NCBI RefSeq assembly: GCF_002117915.1
Contig: NZ_BDJB01000003.1
Coordinates: forward strand, 310,001-374,000
Length of the DNA: 64,000 nucleotides
Source: Sphingomonas sp. TZW2008
Lineage (GTDB): Bacteria; Pseudomonadota; Alphaproteobacteria; Sphingomonadales; Sphingomonadaceae
Direction of reading: 5' to 3'
Positions 1-8,042 of the stretch are shown in pieces (the stretch's first letter is position 1; every line of letters starts with the position of its first letter). A program made the translations under genes and the position numbers. Below the pieces are notes generated by a model. It worked only from the letters and a program-made list of their open reading frames with translations. It was not told where the DNA came from and did no database searches.

Positions 1-16
1 GAACGAAGCGCTTCAT
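1..16 (-). CDS. tolB: TolB, N-terminal end only (cut by window edge)
   Basis: The first five codons of a gene running off the left edge are visible on the minus strand: ATG at 16-14, reading MKRFV. A purine-rich GAGGGA lies about 10 nt upstream of the ATG. It follows tolA by 76 bp, and in Gram-negative genomes tolB normally comes next in the order ybgC-tolQ-tolR-tolA-tolB-pal. The identification as TolB, the periplasmic beta-propeller of the Tol-Pal system, is therefore inference from position; too little protein is visible to confirm it. Confidence 0.6.
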
Positions 17-92
17 CGTCTGTATCTTCCCTCACCGTCGCATCCGGTGTCGCTCGCCGGTGGCTTTGCGGCACGAGCGCGCGACGCCGCGA

Positions 93-1169
93 TCACCGCA
101 GCTTCCAGTTGAAATTGATGTTGTTCCAGCCGCCGCCAGGCGTGTCGTAATATTCCGCCGGCAGCTTGAGCGGCGAACAGCCCTTGAACGCCGCGATGCC
201 CAGGTCCTTGACGCGCTGGGCGTAGCGCTCGTTCTCGTCGGTCAGTCCGCGCTGGCGCACCACCGTCGGCGTCGCGGCGAGCGTGCCATTGGCGTTGAGC
301 CGCAGGTTCAGCGTCGTCACGATCTGGTTCGCGCCGGGCCCGGGATCGACCTGCCGGTCGGCGCACGGCTGGATCTGCCGCGCGATCGCCTGGACGATTG
401 AGGCGAGCGCGCGCCCGTCGATCTTCGCCGCGCGCGGCGTCTGGCTTTTGCTCGTCGATGGCTCGGTCGTCAGCCCCTTGAGGAAATCGTCGCCTAGCCG
501 CCCGCCGCGCGGCCGCGACGCGGTCGACTTGCTGTCCGTCCCCGATCCGCGTGCCTTGGCCACCGCGGCCGCCTTTGCCTTCGCATCGGCCGCGGCCTTC
601 GCGCGCGCGTCGGATGCCGCCTGCGCCCGCGCTGCCGCAGCGGCCTTGGCCTGTGCCGCAGCCGCCGCGCGCTTCGCTGCCGCCTCGGCCAGCGCCGCCT
701 CGGCCTTCTGCGCCGCGGCGCGTTCCGCCGCTGGATTGGGGCGCGGCTTGGGCGCGGGCGCGGGTTTCGGAACCGGTTTGGGCGCGGGTTGCGGCTTGGG
801 CGGCGCGGGCTTCGGCTTGGGTTCCACCTTCGGCGCCGCCTTTGGCGCTGGCTGCGGCGGCGCGGGCTTGGGCTGCGGCGCAGGCGGCGGCGGGGCCGGC
901 GCGGGCTCGGGTGCCGGCTGCTCGGCCGGCGCAGGCGGCGCCGCATCGTCGGGCTCGCCGGTCTCGGGTGCTATCGATGGTGCGGGTTGCTCCACCGCCT
1001 GCGGCGCGGTCGCTTCCAGTCCGACGTCCTTGACGAGGCTCACCTCGATCGGCGTCTGCTTCAGCTTTTCCGGATTGGGCGTTGCCAGAAAGCCGACCGA
1101 CAGCAGCCCGAACAGGATCAGATGTCCCGCGCCGGCGATGCCCAGCCCGATGCGTTCGGCCCGCTCCAT
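93..1169 (-). CDS. tolA: TolA, cell envelope integrity protein
   Basis: 358 aa. TolA links the inner-membrane TolQR motor to Pal and TolB and helps outer-membrane constriction at division. The N-terminus has one membrane anchor (about residues 15-31). It is followed by a long proline-rich stretch (about 60-145) and then a highly alanine/lysine/arginine-rich helical region (about 148-205), which is the typical low-complexity TolA stalk. A folded C-terminal domain (about 250-358) has the TonB/TolA-C pattern, including two cysteines (PCAD and KGCSP). The start lies 4 bp after the tolR stop, so the genes are probably co-translated. The low-complexity middle makes exact alignment unreliable, but anchor, stalk, C-domain and operon position agree. 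Confidence 0.93.
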   Translation of the reverse strand: MERAERIGLGIAGAGHLILFGLLSVGFLATPNPEKLKQTPIEVSLVKDVGLEATAPQAVEQPAPSIAPETGEPDDAAPPAPAEQPAPEPAPAPPPPAPQPKPAPPQPAPKAAPKVEPKPKPAPPKPQPAPKPVPKPAPAPKPRPNPAAERAAAQKAEAALAEAAAKRAAAAAQAKAAAAARAQAASDARAKAAADAKAKAAAVAKARGSGTDSKSTASRPRGGRLGDDFLKGLTTEPSTSKSQTPRAAKIDGRALASIVQAIARQIQPCADRQVDPGPGANQIVTTLNLRLNANGTLAATPTVVRQRGLTDENERYAQRVKDLGIAAFKGCSPLKLPAEYYDTPGGGWNNINFNWKLR

Positions 1170-1173
1170 CGGG

Positions 1174-1605
1174 TTATTCGTCCCCGATCGTCACCAGCGC
1201 CACGCGGTTCAGCCCGGCGCGGTTGAGCTCACCCATCACCTTCATCACCTGGCCGTAGCCCAGCACGCGGTCAGCGCGCAGATACACCTGCGGCGGCTCG
1301 CCCTCGCCCGCCGCCGCGGCGATCGCGTCGAGCCGCGCGGGCAGCGCGTCGGCGCTCACCTCTTCCTTGGCGATGAAGATCTTGCCGTCGGCGTCGAGCG
1401 AGATCTCGGTCGGCTGCTTGTCCTGGTCGAGCGGCTTGGCGCGGCTGTCTGGCAGGTTCACCGGCACGCCCGCGGTCAGCAGCGGCGCCGTCACCATGAA
1501 GATGATCAGCAGCACCAGCATCACGTCGACCAGCGGCGTCACGTTGATGTCGGCCATCGGCGCGCGGCGCCCGCCCGAGCGCTGCGAGGGAAGCTGCATC
1601 GCCAT
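1174..1605 (-). CDS. tolR: TolR / ExbD-family proton-channel subunit
   Basis: 143 aa. Partner of TolQ in the inner-membrane proton-driven motor that energises TolA. The N-terminus carries the family motif MADINVTPLVDVMLVLLIIF, a single transmembrane helix whose aspartate (LVDVML) is the proton-carrying residue of the TolR/ExbD family. A periplasmic domain of about 100 residues follows, with the usual ending around VMGELNRAGL. A GAGGG ribosome binding site sits about 7 nt before the ATG. It is placed between tolQ and tolA with short spacers (11 and 4 bp). Confidence 0.95.
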   Translation of the reverse strand: MAMQLPSQRSGGRRAPMADINVTPLVDVMLVLLIIFMVTAPLLTAGVPVNLPDSRAKPLDQDKQPTEISLDADGKIFIAKEEVSADALPARLDAIAAAAGEGEPPQVYLRADRVLGYGQVMKVMGELNRAGLNRVALVTIGDE

Positions 1606-1616
1606 CGGCTACCCTC

Positions 1617-2309
1617 TCACTTCTCGCGGTCGAGCTGGCGCGACAGCGTCGCGTGGAAGCCGTCGGCGAAGCGGTTCAATCGCGCCTCGATCCGGTTGAT
1701 GCCGTGGCTGAAGCGATTGTACGCGATCACCGCCGGGATCGCCGCGAATAGGCCGATCGCGGTGGCGAACAGCGCTTCCGCAATGCCCGGCGCGACGACC
1801 GCAAGGCTCGTGTTCTGTTGGCTCGCGATGCTGGTGAAGCTGCGCATGATGCCCCACACCGTGCCGAACAGGCCGACGAACGGCGCCACCGAGCCCACCG
1901 TCGCCAGCACGTTCAACCGGTCGGACAATTTGTCGATCTCGTTCGCCACCGCGGCGCCCATGGTCGTCGCCAGCCGCTCGCGCGTGCCCGAACGGTCGAT
2001 GCCGACGCCCTGCGTCGATCGCCGCCATTCCGCCACGCCCGCGGCGAAGACGCGCGCGCTCGGCAGATCCTCGTCGGCGCGTGTTTTGTAGAAAGCGTCG
2101 ATATCCTCCGCCTTCCAGAAATCGCGCTCGAACACCTCGGTCGCTTTGCGCGTCCGGCCCAGCTTGCGCCAGAACATGAAGATGATCGCCCAGGTCCACA
2201 CGCTCGCCGCGAGCAGACCGAACATCACCGCCTTGACGACGAAATCAGCCTGCAAAAACAGCGCGATCGGCGACAAGGTGGCAGCGTCGGTATTGAAGAA
2301 CGGGTTCAA
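1617..2309 (-). CDS. tolQ: TolQ / ExbB-family proton-channel subunit
   Basis: About 230 aa. Polytopic inner-membrane subunit of the Tol motor. It has an N-terminal helix (about 18-40), a cytoplasmic loop, and two C-terminal helices with the MotA/TolQ pattern (VGSVAPFVGLFGTVWGI and GIAEALFATAIGLFAAIPAV). I place the start at a TTG (2309-2307), because this gives a 4-bp TTGA overlap with the ybgC stop and the product then begins LNPFFNTDAATLSPIALF, the expected TolQ start; an AGGGGG lies upstream. A longer frame reaching 2357 would add residues of no family resemblance. The overlap suggests translational coupling to ybgC. Confidence 0.93.
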   Translation of the reverse strand: MNPFFNTDAATLSPIALFLQADFVVKAVMFGLLAASVWTWAIIFMFWRKLGRTRKATEVFERDFWKAEDIDAFYKTRADEDLPSARVFAAGVAEWRRSTQGVGIDRSGTRERLATTMGAAVANEIDKLSDRLNVLATVGSVAPFVGLFGTVWGIMRSFTSIASQQNTSLAVVAPGIAEALFATAIGLFAAIPAVIAYNRFSHGINRIEARLNRFADGFHATLSRQLDREK

Positions 2310-2773
2310 GGCCTTGTTTCCCCCTGATCGACGAGAGCCGCGAAACGGTCGATCCACGCGCGCGGTTGCCGCCGCGGCCGCCCGCTGGGGGCGACCAGCG
2401 CGGCCACCACGTCCGCTTCGGCCAGCACAAGCGCGTCGCGCATGACTCTCTGATGAATGGAGACGCTGGCGGCGCGTACCGCCGTCACGCGCGTCGCGAC
2501 GATCAGCGCATCGTCGAGCCGCGCGGGCGCGGCATAGCGGATCGCAAGGCTCGCGACGGCATAGGCGCCCTCGCCCGCCTCCTGTGCGGCACGCTGGTCG
2601 ACGCCCGCGAGCCGCAGCATGTCGGATCGCCCACGCTCCATGTAGCGCAGGTAATTGGCGTGATAGACGACGCCCGACAGGTCGGTATCCTCGAAATAGA
2701 CGCGCACGGGCAGGCGGTGCTCGATCCCGTCGAAGCGCCCCTCGACGGGCAGGTCGGCGCGGCCGGTCTCCAT
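2306..2773 (-). CDS. ybgC: YbgC-type acyl-CoA thioesterase, Tol-Pal associated
   Basis: 155 aa from the ATG at 2773. Hot-dog-fold thioesterase of the 4-hydroxybenzoyl-CoA thioesterase/YbgC family, regularly the first gene of tol-pal operons. The signature EDTDLSGVVYHANYLRYMERGR (about 25-46), containing the catalytic aspartate, is intact. It is the first gene of the tol operon here and overlaps tolQ by 4 bp. The frame stays open another 23 codons upstream, but that extension lacks family similarity. The family hydrolyses acyl-CoA or acyl-ACP; the physiological substrate cannot be read from the sequence. No strong ribosome binding site is seen. Confidence 0.92.
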   Translation of the reverse strand: METGRADLPVEGRFDGIEHRLPVRVYFEDTDLSGVVYHANYLRYMERGRSDMLRLAGVDQRAAQEAGEGAYAVASLAIRYAAPARLDDALIVATRVTAVRAASVSIHQRVMRDALVLAEADVVAALVAPSGRPRRQPRAWIDRFAALVDQGETRP

Positions 2774-2889
2774 GAAAGCGCTGTTAACCGAACGCACCGC
2801 CGCGCGGAACCCCACGCTGCAACCCGGCCGGCGCGTTATCAATGAAGACGTTGCGGCGTCGCGCGCCGTGCCGCGCGATCAGCCGGCTG

Positions 2890-3732
2890 TCACAGGCCTG
2901 TGAGGTCGAGCTCCAGCTTCGGCACGACGCGGGTAGCCGCTTTCGGTGCTGATGTGGTGGCCGGCGACGGCGGGATCGCCACAGCGCGCGTTCCCATGGC
3001 AGGCATCGGCTGCGGCTTGACGATCGCCGCTGCCACAGGCGTCGTCACTGCCGTTGGCGCGGCCAATGGAGCGATCGAACGCGGCGCGACGGCCGGAGCC
3101 GCGACGGCGCGCGGCGCGTAGCTCGCCGGCGCGACGACCGGCCCCATCGTCGAGGAGGCGACCGCAATCACTTGCCGCGGCAGCGCCATCTCGGCGAATG
3201 GCGCGTCGAGCGTCGGCAGCACCACCGCGGCGAAGCGCTGCAGCTCGCCCGGGGTCAGCCGCTCACTCTCCGCCAGCGTCGCTGCGGCGGCGGTGCAGAA
3301 GGCGTCGCGCGCCTGCGCCTGCGAAAAGAAGTTGTAGAGCCGCGTCATCGCGTCGTCGTAGCGATCCTGCCAGTCGCCGCCGCCCGCCTTATACTCGGCC
3401 GACAGCGTCGTCTGCGCGCCGGCGAGCGTGGTCTTGTGCGTCGCGAGCATCGCATTGTAGCGCCGCACGATCTCGGCCTCCCCCGCGCCGCGACACGCGA
3501 GCGCCGCGACGTTGAGCGCCGAGCGCACATGCCACACCGTCGCCGCTTCGCTCAGTCCACGGTTGATCGGCGAGATCGGCGGCGCGACATAGACGGGCAC
3601 GACCGGCGCCGGTGGCGGCGGCGGCACCGCCGCGATCTCCTTCGGCTTGGCGGCACATCCGGCGATGGCGGCTAGGGCGACGATGGCAGCGGCTTTGCTG
3701 ACGCGGGACATGACAATGCTGACGCGGGACAT
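2890..3732 (-). CDS. Proline/alanine-rich lipoprotein of unknown function
   Basis: 280 aa. The N-terminus has a signal peptide ending in a lipobox (LAAIAGC, cysteine near residue 25), then a proline-rich spacer. A helical middle domain (about 55-180) contains cysteines in ALACRGAGEAE and RDAFCTAAAA, and the tail (about 195-280) is a low-complexity A/P/V/T-rich region. I do not recognise a named family. I chose the ATG at 3732 because a GGAG lies 6 nt upstream; a second ATG 7 codons downstream has no such site. The first seven codons are an exact 21-bp tandem duplication, so the protein starts MSRVSIVMSRVS. It lies beside, and probably outside, the tol operon. Confidence 0.75.
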   Translation of the reverse strand: MSRVSIVMSRVSKAAAIVALAAIAGCAAKPKEIAAVPPPPPAPVVPVYVAPPISPINRGLSEAATVWHVRSALNVAALACRGAGEAEIVRRYNAMLATHKTTLAGAQTTLSAEYKAGGGDWQDRYDDAMTRLYNFFSQAQARDAFCTAAAATLAESERLTPGELQRFAAVVLPTLDAPFAEMALPRQVIAVASSTMGPVVAPASYAPRAVAAPAVAPRSIAPLAAPTAVTTPVAAAIVKPQPMPAMGTRAVAIPPSPATTSAPKAATRVVPKLELDLTGL

Positions 3733-3733
3733 G
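3696..3733 (-). repeat. 21-bp-period tandem repeat spanning a start codon
   Basis: The 17-mer tgctgacgcgggacatg occurs at 3696-3712 and again at 3717-3733. The period is 21 bp, so the repeat is in frame and duplicates the ATG and first codons of the lipoprotein gene. Only the upstream copy has a ribosome binding site. This looks like a slippage or replication duplication that is neutral for the signal peptide. Confidence 0.85.
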
Positions 3734-3989
3734 GCGGCTCCGTTTTCCCCCGGCTCCTGATGCCCCGCGATGCGCGCACTAAGGTTAATGCCGTCTAAAG
3801 CGTGCGCCGAACGGTTCGCCGCGAATAGCCGCAACGGTCGTGCGGCAAACGCGCCGCCCCTTCCGACCCGGTCTAGCGACACAGGCAGCCAGCGCCGCGC
3901 CTGTCGTGCCTGCGCTAAAGAACGGGCGATCCTAGAAGAGCCGACCTGCCGCTTCCCCGCGATCCGGTGCTGCGTGATGGCGCCGCCCG

Positions 3990-5057
3990 CTACGCTGCGC
4001 GCGCCGCGAGCGCTTCTGCCGCCTCGTCGAGCAGCGTCGCGATGATGTCGGTGATCGGCTCTTCCTTCGTCACCATGCCGACGGACTGGCCCGCCATCAC
4101 GCTGCCGTGCTCGACGTCGCCGTCGATCACCGCGCGGCGCAACGCGCCCGCCCAATAATGTTCGATCGCCAGCTGCGCCTCCGCCATCGCCACCGCACCC
4201 TCGTCGAGCGATTGCGCCACCTCGCGCTGCTTGGCGGTGAACAGCTCGCCGCCCGCGTTCTTCAGCGCGCGCACGGGGATCACCGGCAGCCGCGGATCGA
4301 TCTGTACGCTCGCCACCGCATCGCGCGCGGAGGCGCGGATGAACGCCTGCTTGAACTTCGGGTGCGCGATCGACTCGTTCGCGCACACGAAGCGCGTGCC
4401 GAGCTGAACGCCCGCCGCGCCCATATCGAGATATCCCGCAATCGCCTGCCCACGCCCGATCCCGCCGGCAACGAACACCGGCACTGCCTCGGCGATCTCA
4501 GGTAGCATCTCCTGCGCCAGCACGCTGGTCGAAACGGGGCCAATATGCCCGCCCGCCTCCATCCCTTCGATCACCAGCGCGTCGACGCCCGAGCGGATCA
4601 GCTTCTTCGCCAGCGCCAGCGTCGGTGCGAAGCAGATCACCTTCGCACGGCTGCCGTCTTCCCGCGGCGCCTTGATCGCCTCGAGCGACCCCTTCGGTGG
4701 CAGTCCGCCAGCGAGCACGACATGCCCGACGCGGTGCTTCGCGCAGACCGCGATCAGCGCCATCAGATCGGGGTGCATCGTGATCAGATTGACGCCGAAC
4801 GGCTTGTCGGTCAGCGCCTTGGTCGCGGCGATCTCAGCGTCGAGCAGGTCGGTCGTCATCGCGCCGCACGCGATCACGCCGAAGCCGCCGGCGTTGGACA
4901 TGGCGGCGACGAGGTTGCGCTCGCTCACCCAGCTCATCGCGCCCGCCATGATCGCCACCTCGCTGCCGAGGAACGCCGCGCCGCGCGCCATGCGGCGGGT
5001 GAGGCGGGCAGCGCCGCTGTCGGTGGAACTCGGGCGGTCGATGGCGGTATCGGTCAT
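3990..5057 (-). CDS. Nitronate monooxygenase / FabK-like flavoprotein
   Basis: 355 aa from the ATG at 5057 (MTDTAIDRP). TIM-barrel FMN protein of the 2-nitropropane dioxygenase family. It shows the N-terminal AGAMSWVSERNLVAAMSNAGGFGV segment, a central EGMEAGGHIGPVST motif that binds phosphate and carries the conserved histidine (GGH), and the FMN-binding VFVAGGIGRGQAIAGYL and AAGVQLGTRFV strands. Class members either oxidise nitronates or act as enoyl-ACP reductase (FabK); the sequence alone does not decide between them. It is divergent from yjbQ, with 38 bp between the start codons. Confidence 0.85.
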   Translation of the reverse strand: MTDTAIDRPSSTDSGAARLTRRMARGAAFLGSEVAIMAGAMSWVSERNLVAAMSNAGGFGVIACGAMTTDLLDAEIAATKALTDKPFGVNLITMHPDLMALIAVCAKHRVGHVVLAGGLPPKGSLEAIKAPREDGSRAKVICFAPTLALAKKLIRSGVDALVIEGMEAGGHIGPVSTSVLAQEMLPEIAEAVPVFVAGGIGRGQAIAGYLDMGAAGVQLGTRFVCANESIAHPKFKQAFIRASARDAVASVQIDPRLPVIPVRALKNAGGELFTAKQREVAQSLDEGAVAMAEAQLAIEHYWAGALRRAVIDGDVEHGSVMAGQSVGMVTKEEPITDIIATLLDEAAEALAARAA

Positions 5058-5095
5058 GCCCGCGCCGCTACACCGGCGCGGCCGCGGAGACAAAT

Positions 5096-5512
5096 ATGCG
5101 GCAACAATCGAGCAACATCATCGTCGCGACGCCCGGCCAGAGTTTGCACGAAATCACCGATCGAGTGCTGGCCTGGGTCGCGCAAACCGCGATCGAGCAG
5201 GGCCTGCTGACGCTGTTCATCCGCCACACCTCGGCATCGCTGCTGATCCAGGAGAACGCCGCCCCCGCCGCACGGCGTGACCTCGAACGCTGGGTCGCGC
5301 AGATCGCACCCGAATCACGCGCGTACGAGCATGACGACGAGGGCCCGGACGACATGCCTGCGCACTTGCGCGCCGCGCTCACCGCCACGACCCTGTCGAT
5401 CCCCGTTGTCGGCGGCCGCCCGGTGCTCGGTACGTGGCAGGGCATCTACCTGTTCGAGCACCGCCGCGCGCCACATCGCCGCGAAGTCGCGGTCCATCTG
5501 CTTGGGGAGTGA
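5096..5512 (+). CDS. yjbQ: YjbQ family (UPF0047) protein
   Basis: 138 aa. Member of the small UPF0047/YjbQ family; some members have weak thiamine-phosphate synthase activity in vitro, but the cellular role is uncertain. The signature FIRHTSASLLIQENAAP (about 42-58) and the acidic EHDDEGPDDMPAHLRAAL segment that carries the metal or phosphate-binding residues are complete, as is the C-terminal GTWQGIYLFEHRR. Length is normal for the family. A GGAG precedes the ATG by about 7 nt. Confidence 0.92.
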   Translation: MRQQSSNIIVATPGQSLHEITDRVLAWVAQTAIEQGLLTLFIRHTSASLLIQENAAPAARRDLERWVAQIAPESRAYEHDDEGPDDMPAHLRAALTATTLSIPVVGGRPVLGTWQGIYLFEHRRAPHRREVAVHLLGE

Positions 5513-5580
5513 CTAATCGCGTCTGGTCAGCCCTGAGTCATACGAACCGCGGGGTGCCTAAGGACGGGCGGCGGATCTAC

Positions 5581-6837
5581 CTACGCCGCCTCGTCCGCAT
5601 CCAGCCCGTAGGCGGTATGGAGCACGCGCACCGCGAGCTCGGTCTCGTCTTCGTGGATCAGCACGCTCACCTTGATCTCGCTGGTCGAGATCGCCTGGAT
5701 GTTGATTCCGCGTTGCCCCAGCGTCGAGAACATCGTGCTCGCGACGCCGGCGTGGCTGCGCATGCCGACGCCCACGACGCTGATCTTCGCCACGCGCGTG
5801 TCGTGCACCAGCTCGCCGAAGCCGATCGCCTCGCGCCCCTGGTTGAGCGCCTCGATCGAGCGGGCGAGATCCGCCGCTGGCACGGTGAAGGTCACGTCGG
5901 TCGAGCCCGACCCATGCGCGATATTCTGGATAATCATGTCGACGTTGATGTTCGCCGCCGCGAGCGGCTCGAAGATCGCGGAGACCGAGCCCGGCTTGTC
6001 GGGCACCGCGGTCAGCGTGATCTTCGCCTCGTTCTTGTCGTGCGCGATCCCGGTGATCAGCTGGCGTTCCACGTCTTCAACCTCCTGTTCGCCCACGATC
6101 ATCGTTCCGGGCAGCGTATCCGCCATCGGTGCCGTCTCGCCGGTGAACGACGAGAGCACCTGGACGCGGACGTTCTCCTTCATGGCGAGGCCCACCGATC
6201 GCGTCTGCAGCACCTTGGCGCCGACGCTGGCGAGCTCCAGCATCTCCTCGTACGTTACCTTGGCGAGCTTGCGCGCGCGCGGCACGATGCGCGGATCGGT
6301 GGTATAGACGCCGTCGACGTCGGTGTAGATGTCGCAGCGATCCGCCTTGATCGCCGCCGCGACCGCCACCGCCGACGTGTCCGATCCGCCGCGGCCCAGC
6401 GTCGTGACCCTTTGGTCGTGCACGCCCTGGAAGCCGGGGATCACCGCCACCTCGCCCGCGCCCATGCTGGCGAGCAGCGCGTCGGTGCCGATATCCTCGA
6501 TCCGCGCCTTGGCGAAGGCATCGGAGGTATCGATCGGCAATTGCCATCCGAGCCACGAGCGCGCGGGAACGCCCGCCGCCTGCAGCGCGATCGCCAACAG
6601 CCCGCTGGTGATCTGCTCGCCGGCCGAAACGACGACGTCATATTCGCGCGCGTCGTACAGCGCGCTCGCCTCGCGGCAGAAATTGACCAGCCGGTCGGTC
6701 TCGCCCGCCATCGCGGAGACGACCACCGCCACCTCGTTGCCCGCCGCCACTTCGCGCTTCACCCGCGCGGCGACCGAGCGGATCCGCTCGATCCCCGCCA
6801 TCGATGTGCCGCCGAACTTCATGACGATGCGGGCCAC
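5581..6837 (-). CDS. lysC: Aspartate kinase
   Basis: 418 aa from a GTG at 6837. Phosphorylates L-aspartate, the first step to lysine, threonine, methionine and diaminopimelate. The kinase signature MKFGGTSMAG is at residues 6-15, and the GRGGSDTSAVAVAA segment of the nucleotide/aspartate site is present near 160. The C-terminal third holds two ACT domains for allosteric feedback. The GTG yields MARIVMKFGGTS, the usual start of alphaproteobacterial LysC; the open frame upstream has no family similarity and runs into the ubiG promoter. Starts of lysC and ubiG are divergent and 56 bp apart. ThrC, a later enzyme of the same pathway, is encoded at 38-39 kb. Confidence 0.95.
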   Translation of the reverse strand: MARIVMKFGGTSMAGIERIRSVAARVKREVAAGNEVAVVVSAMAGETDRLVNFCREASALYDAREYDVVVSAGEQITSGLLAIALQAAGVPARSWLGWQLPIDTSDAFAKARIEDIGTDALLASMGAGEVAVIPGFQGVHDQRVTTLGRGGSDTSAVAVAAAIKADRCDIYTDVDGVYTTDPRIVPRARKLAKVTYEEMLELASVGAKVLQTRSVGLAMKENVRVQVLSSFTGETAPMADTLPGTMIVGEQEVEDVERQLITGIAHDKNEAKITLTAVPDKPGSVSAIFEPLAAANINVDMIIQNIAHGSGSTDVTFTVPAADLARSIEALNQGREAIGFGELVHDTRVAKISVVGVGMRSHAGVASTMFSTLGQRGINIQAISTSEIKVSVLIHEDETELAVRVLHTAYGLDADEAA

Positions 6838-6893
6838 GCGCTGAGACCTTCGGAATGCTTGGGAGAAACAGGCGCGCCTGATAGGAAGCGCAC

Positions 6894-7676
6894 ATGGCCG
6901 ACGCAACCGTAACAACCGATACCTCTCCCACCGCCAATGTCACCGTCCCGGCGCCGGGCAGCGCCAGCGTGGTCGCGAAGGAAGCCGCGCATTTCGGCGC
7001 GATGGCGAAGGAATGGTGGGATCCGCGTGGCTCCTCCGCGATGCTTCACCGGCTCAACCCGGTCCGGCTGCGCTACATCCGCGAGCAGGCCGACCGGCAC
7101 TGGGACGGCGACCCCGCAAGCTTCACACCGCTGAAGGGCCGCACCGCGCTTGACGTCGGTTGCGGTGCCGGGCTGCTCGCCGAACCGCTGGCACGCCTCG
7201 GCGCACGCGTGACCGCGTTCGATGCCGCGGCGGAGAACGTCGCGGTGGCCCGTCTTCACGCCCAGACGAGCGGCCTGGTAATCGATTATCGCGCCGGCGG
7301 GATCGAGGCGGCAGCGGGCGAGAGGTTCGATCTCGTCACATGCCTCGAGGTGATCGAGCACGTTGCCGATCCCACCACCTTCGTCGCGGGGCTCGCCGCG
7401 ACGCTCGCACCTGGCGGTCTGCTGATCGTGTCGACGCCCAACCGCACGCCGCTGTCGCGCGTCGCGATGATTACTGTCGCCGAAGGAACCGGGCAGATCC
7501 CGCGCGGAACCCATGACTGGGATCGCTTTGTCACACCCGACGAATTGAAAACGATGCTTGAGGCCAGTGGCCTACACGTGCGCGACAGCCGCGGCATCGC
7601 CTTTTCGCCTACGTCGGGGTTCAGTCTCTCGTCTTCGCTCGCGCTGAACTACATCCTCGCCGCGACGCGCCGCTGA
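6894..7676 (+). CDS. ubiG: Ubiquinone biosynthesis O-methyltransferase
   Basis: 260 aa. SAM-dependent methyltransferase that performs both O-methylations of ubiquinone synthesis (2-polyprenyl-6-hydroxyphenol and 3-demethylubiquinol). The N-terminal FGAMAKEWWDPRGSSAMLHRLNPVRL segment is diagnostic for UbiG. The SAM motif LDVGCGAGLLAEPLARLG starts near residue 85, followed by TCLEVIEHV and the C-terminal GTHDWDRFVTPDEL. AGGAAG lies upstream of the ATG. Confidence 0.96.
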   Translation: MADATVTTDTSPTANVTVPAPGSASVVAKEAAHFGAMAKEWWDPRGSSAMLHRLNPVRLRYIREQADRHWDGDPASFTPLKGRTALDVGCGAGLLAEPLARLGARVTAFDAAAENVAVARLHAQTSGLVIDYRAGGIEAAAGERFDLVTCLEVIEHVADPTTFVAGLAATLAPGGLLIVSTPNRTPLSRVAMITVAEGTGQIPRGTHDWDRFVTPDELKTMLEASGLHVRDSRGIAFSPTSGFSLSSSLALNYILAATRR

Positions 7677-7679
7677 CGA

Positions 7680-7910
7680 TCAGCCCTTCGGCTTCGTTTC
7701 GCTCGCCGAAACCCACTGCGGACCGTTCGAGCGGCAGGCTGCGCTGATTACTGGATAGCTAAGGTCGGTGTTGCGCGCGAGCGCCGCCGGCAGCGCCGCG
7801 CGGCACTGCTGCACCGTTGCATACTGCACCGGCTCGATGCGTGCCTCAGCGCATGCACTGGTATCGTCCCCACAGCCCATAATCGCCAGGACGAAGAAGA
7901 TCGGTTGCAT
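7680..7910 (-). CDS. Small exported cysteine-containing protein, unknown
   Basis: 76 aa. A short hydrophobic start (MQPIFFVLAIMGC) may be a minimal signal peptide or lipobox. Three further cysteines (about positions 20, 36 and 59) could form disulfides. The GGAG ribosome binding site 7 nt before the ATG supports expression. The gene is convergent with ubiG, with only 3 bp between stops, and divergent from the S9 peptidase. I do not recognise a family. Confidence 0.6.
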   Translation of the reverse strand: MQPIFFVLAIMGCGDDTSACAEARIEPVQYATVQQCRAALPAALARNTDLSYPVISAACRSNGPQWVSASETKPKG

Positions 7911-7975
7911 ACATCGCCTCCACTCTCCCGGCTATAAAACCGTATCGACACAAGATGTTCCCTGGAAACTCTTGC

Positions 7976-7999
7976 GTGTGTCTTAGTATGATGACACAC
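7976..7999. promoter_or_regulatory. Inverted repeat over a -10-like box upstream of the S9 peptidase
   Basis: GTGTGTC and GACACAC form perfect 7-bp arms around a 10-nt centre that contains TATGAT, a good match to a -10 element. No clear -35 is seen at the right spacing. The site lies 43 bp before the S9 peptidase ATG and may be the operator of a repressor or activator. This is inference from symmetry alone. Confidence 0.4.
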
Positions 8000-8042
8000 C
8001 CGGACACCGGTCGGGAACGCGACTGCCAGGGGAGGATCGATC

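Noticed and set aside
283..2091. 602-codon open frame on the plus strand across tolA, tolR and tolQ
   Set aside because: It is antisense to three well-identified tol genes. High GC content at third codon positions keeps the opposite frame open; the product is low-complexity A/G/S-rich and shows no domain.
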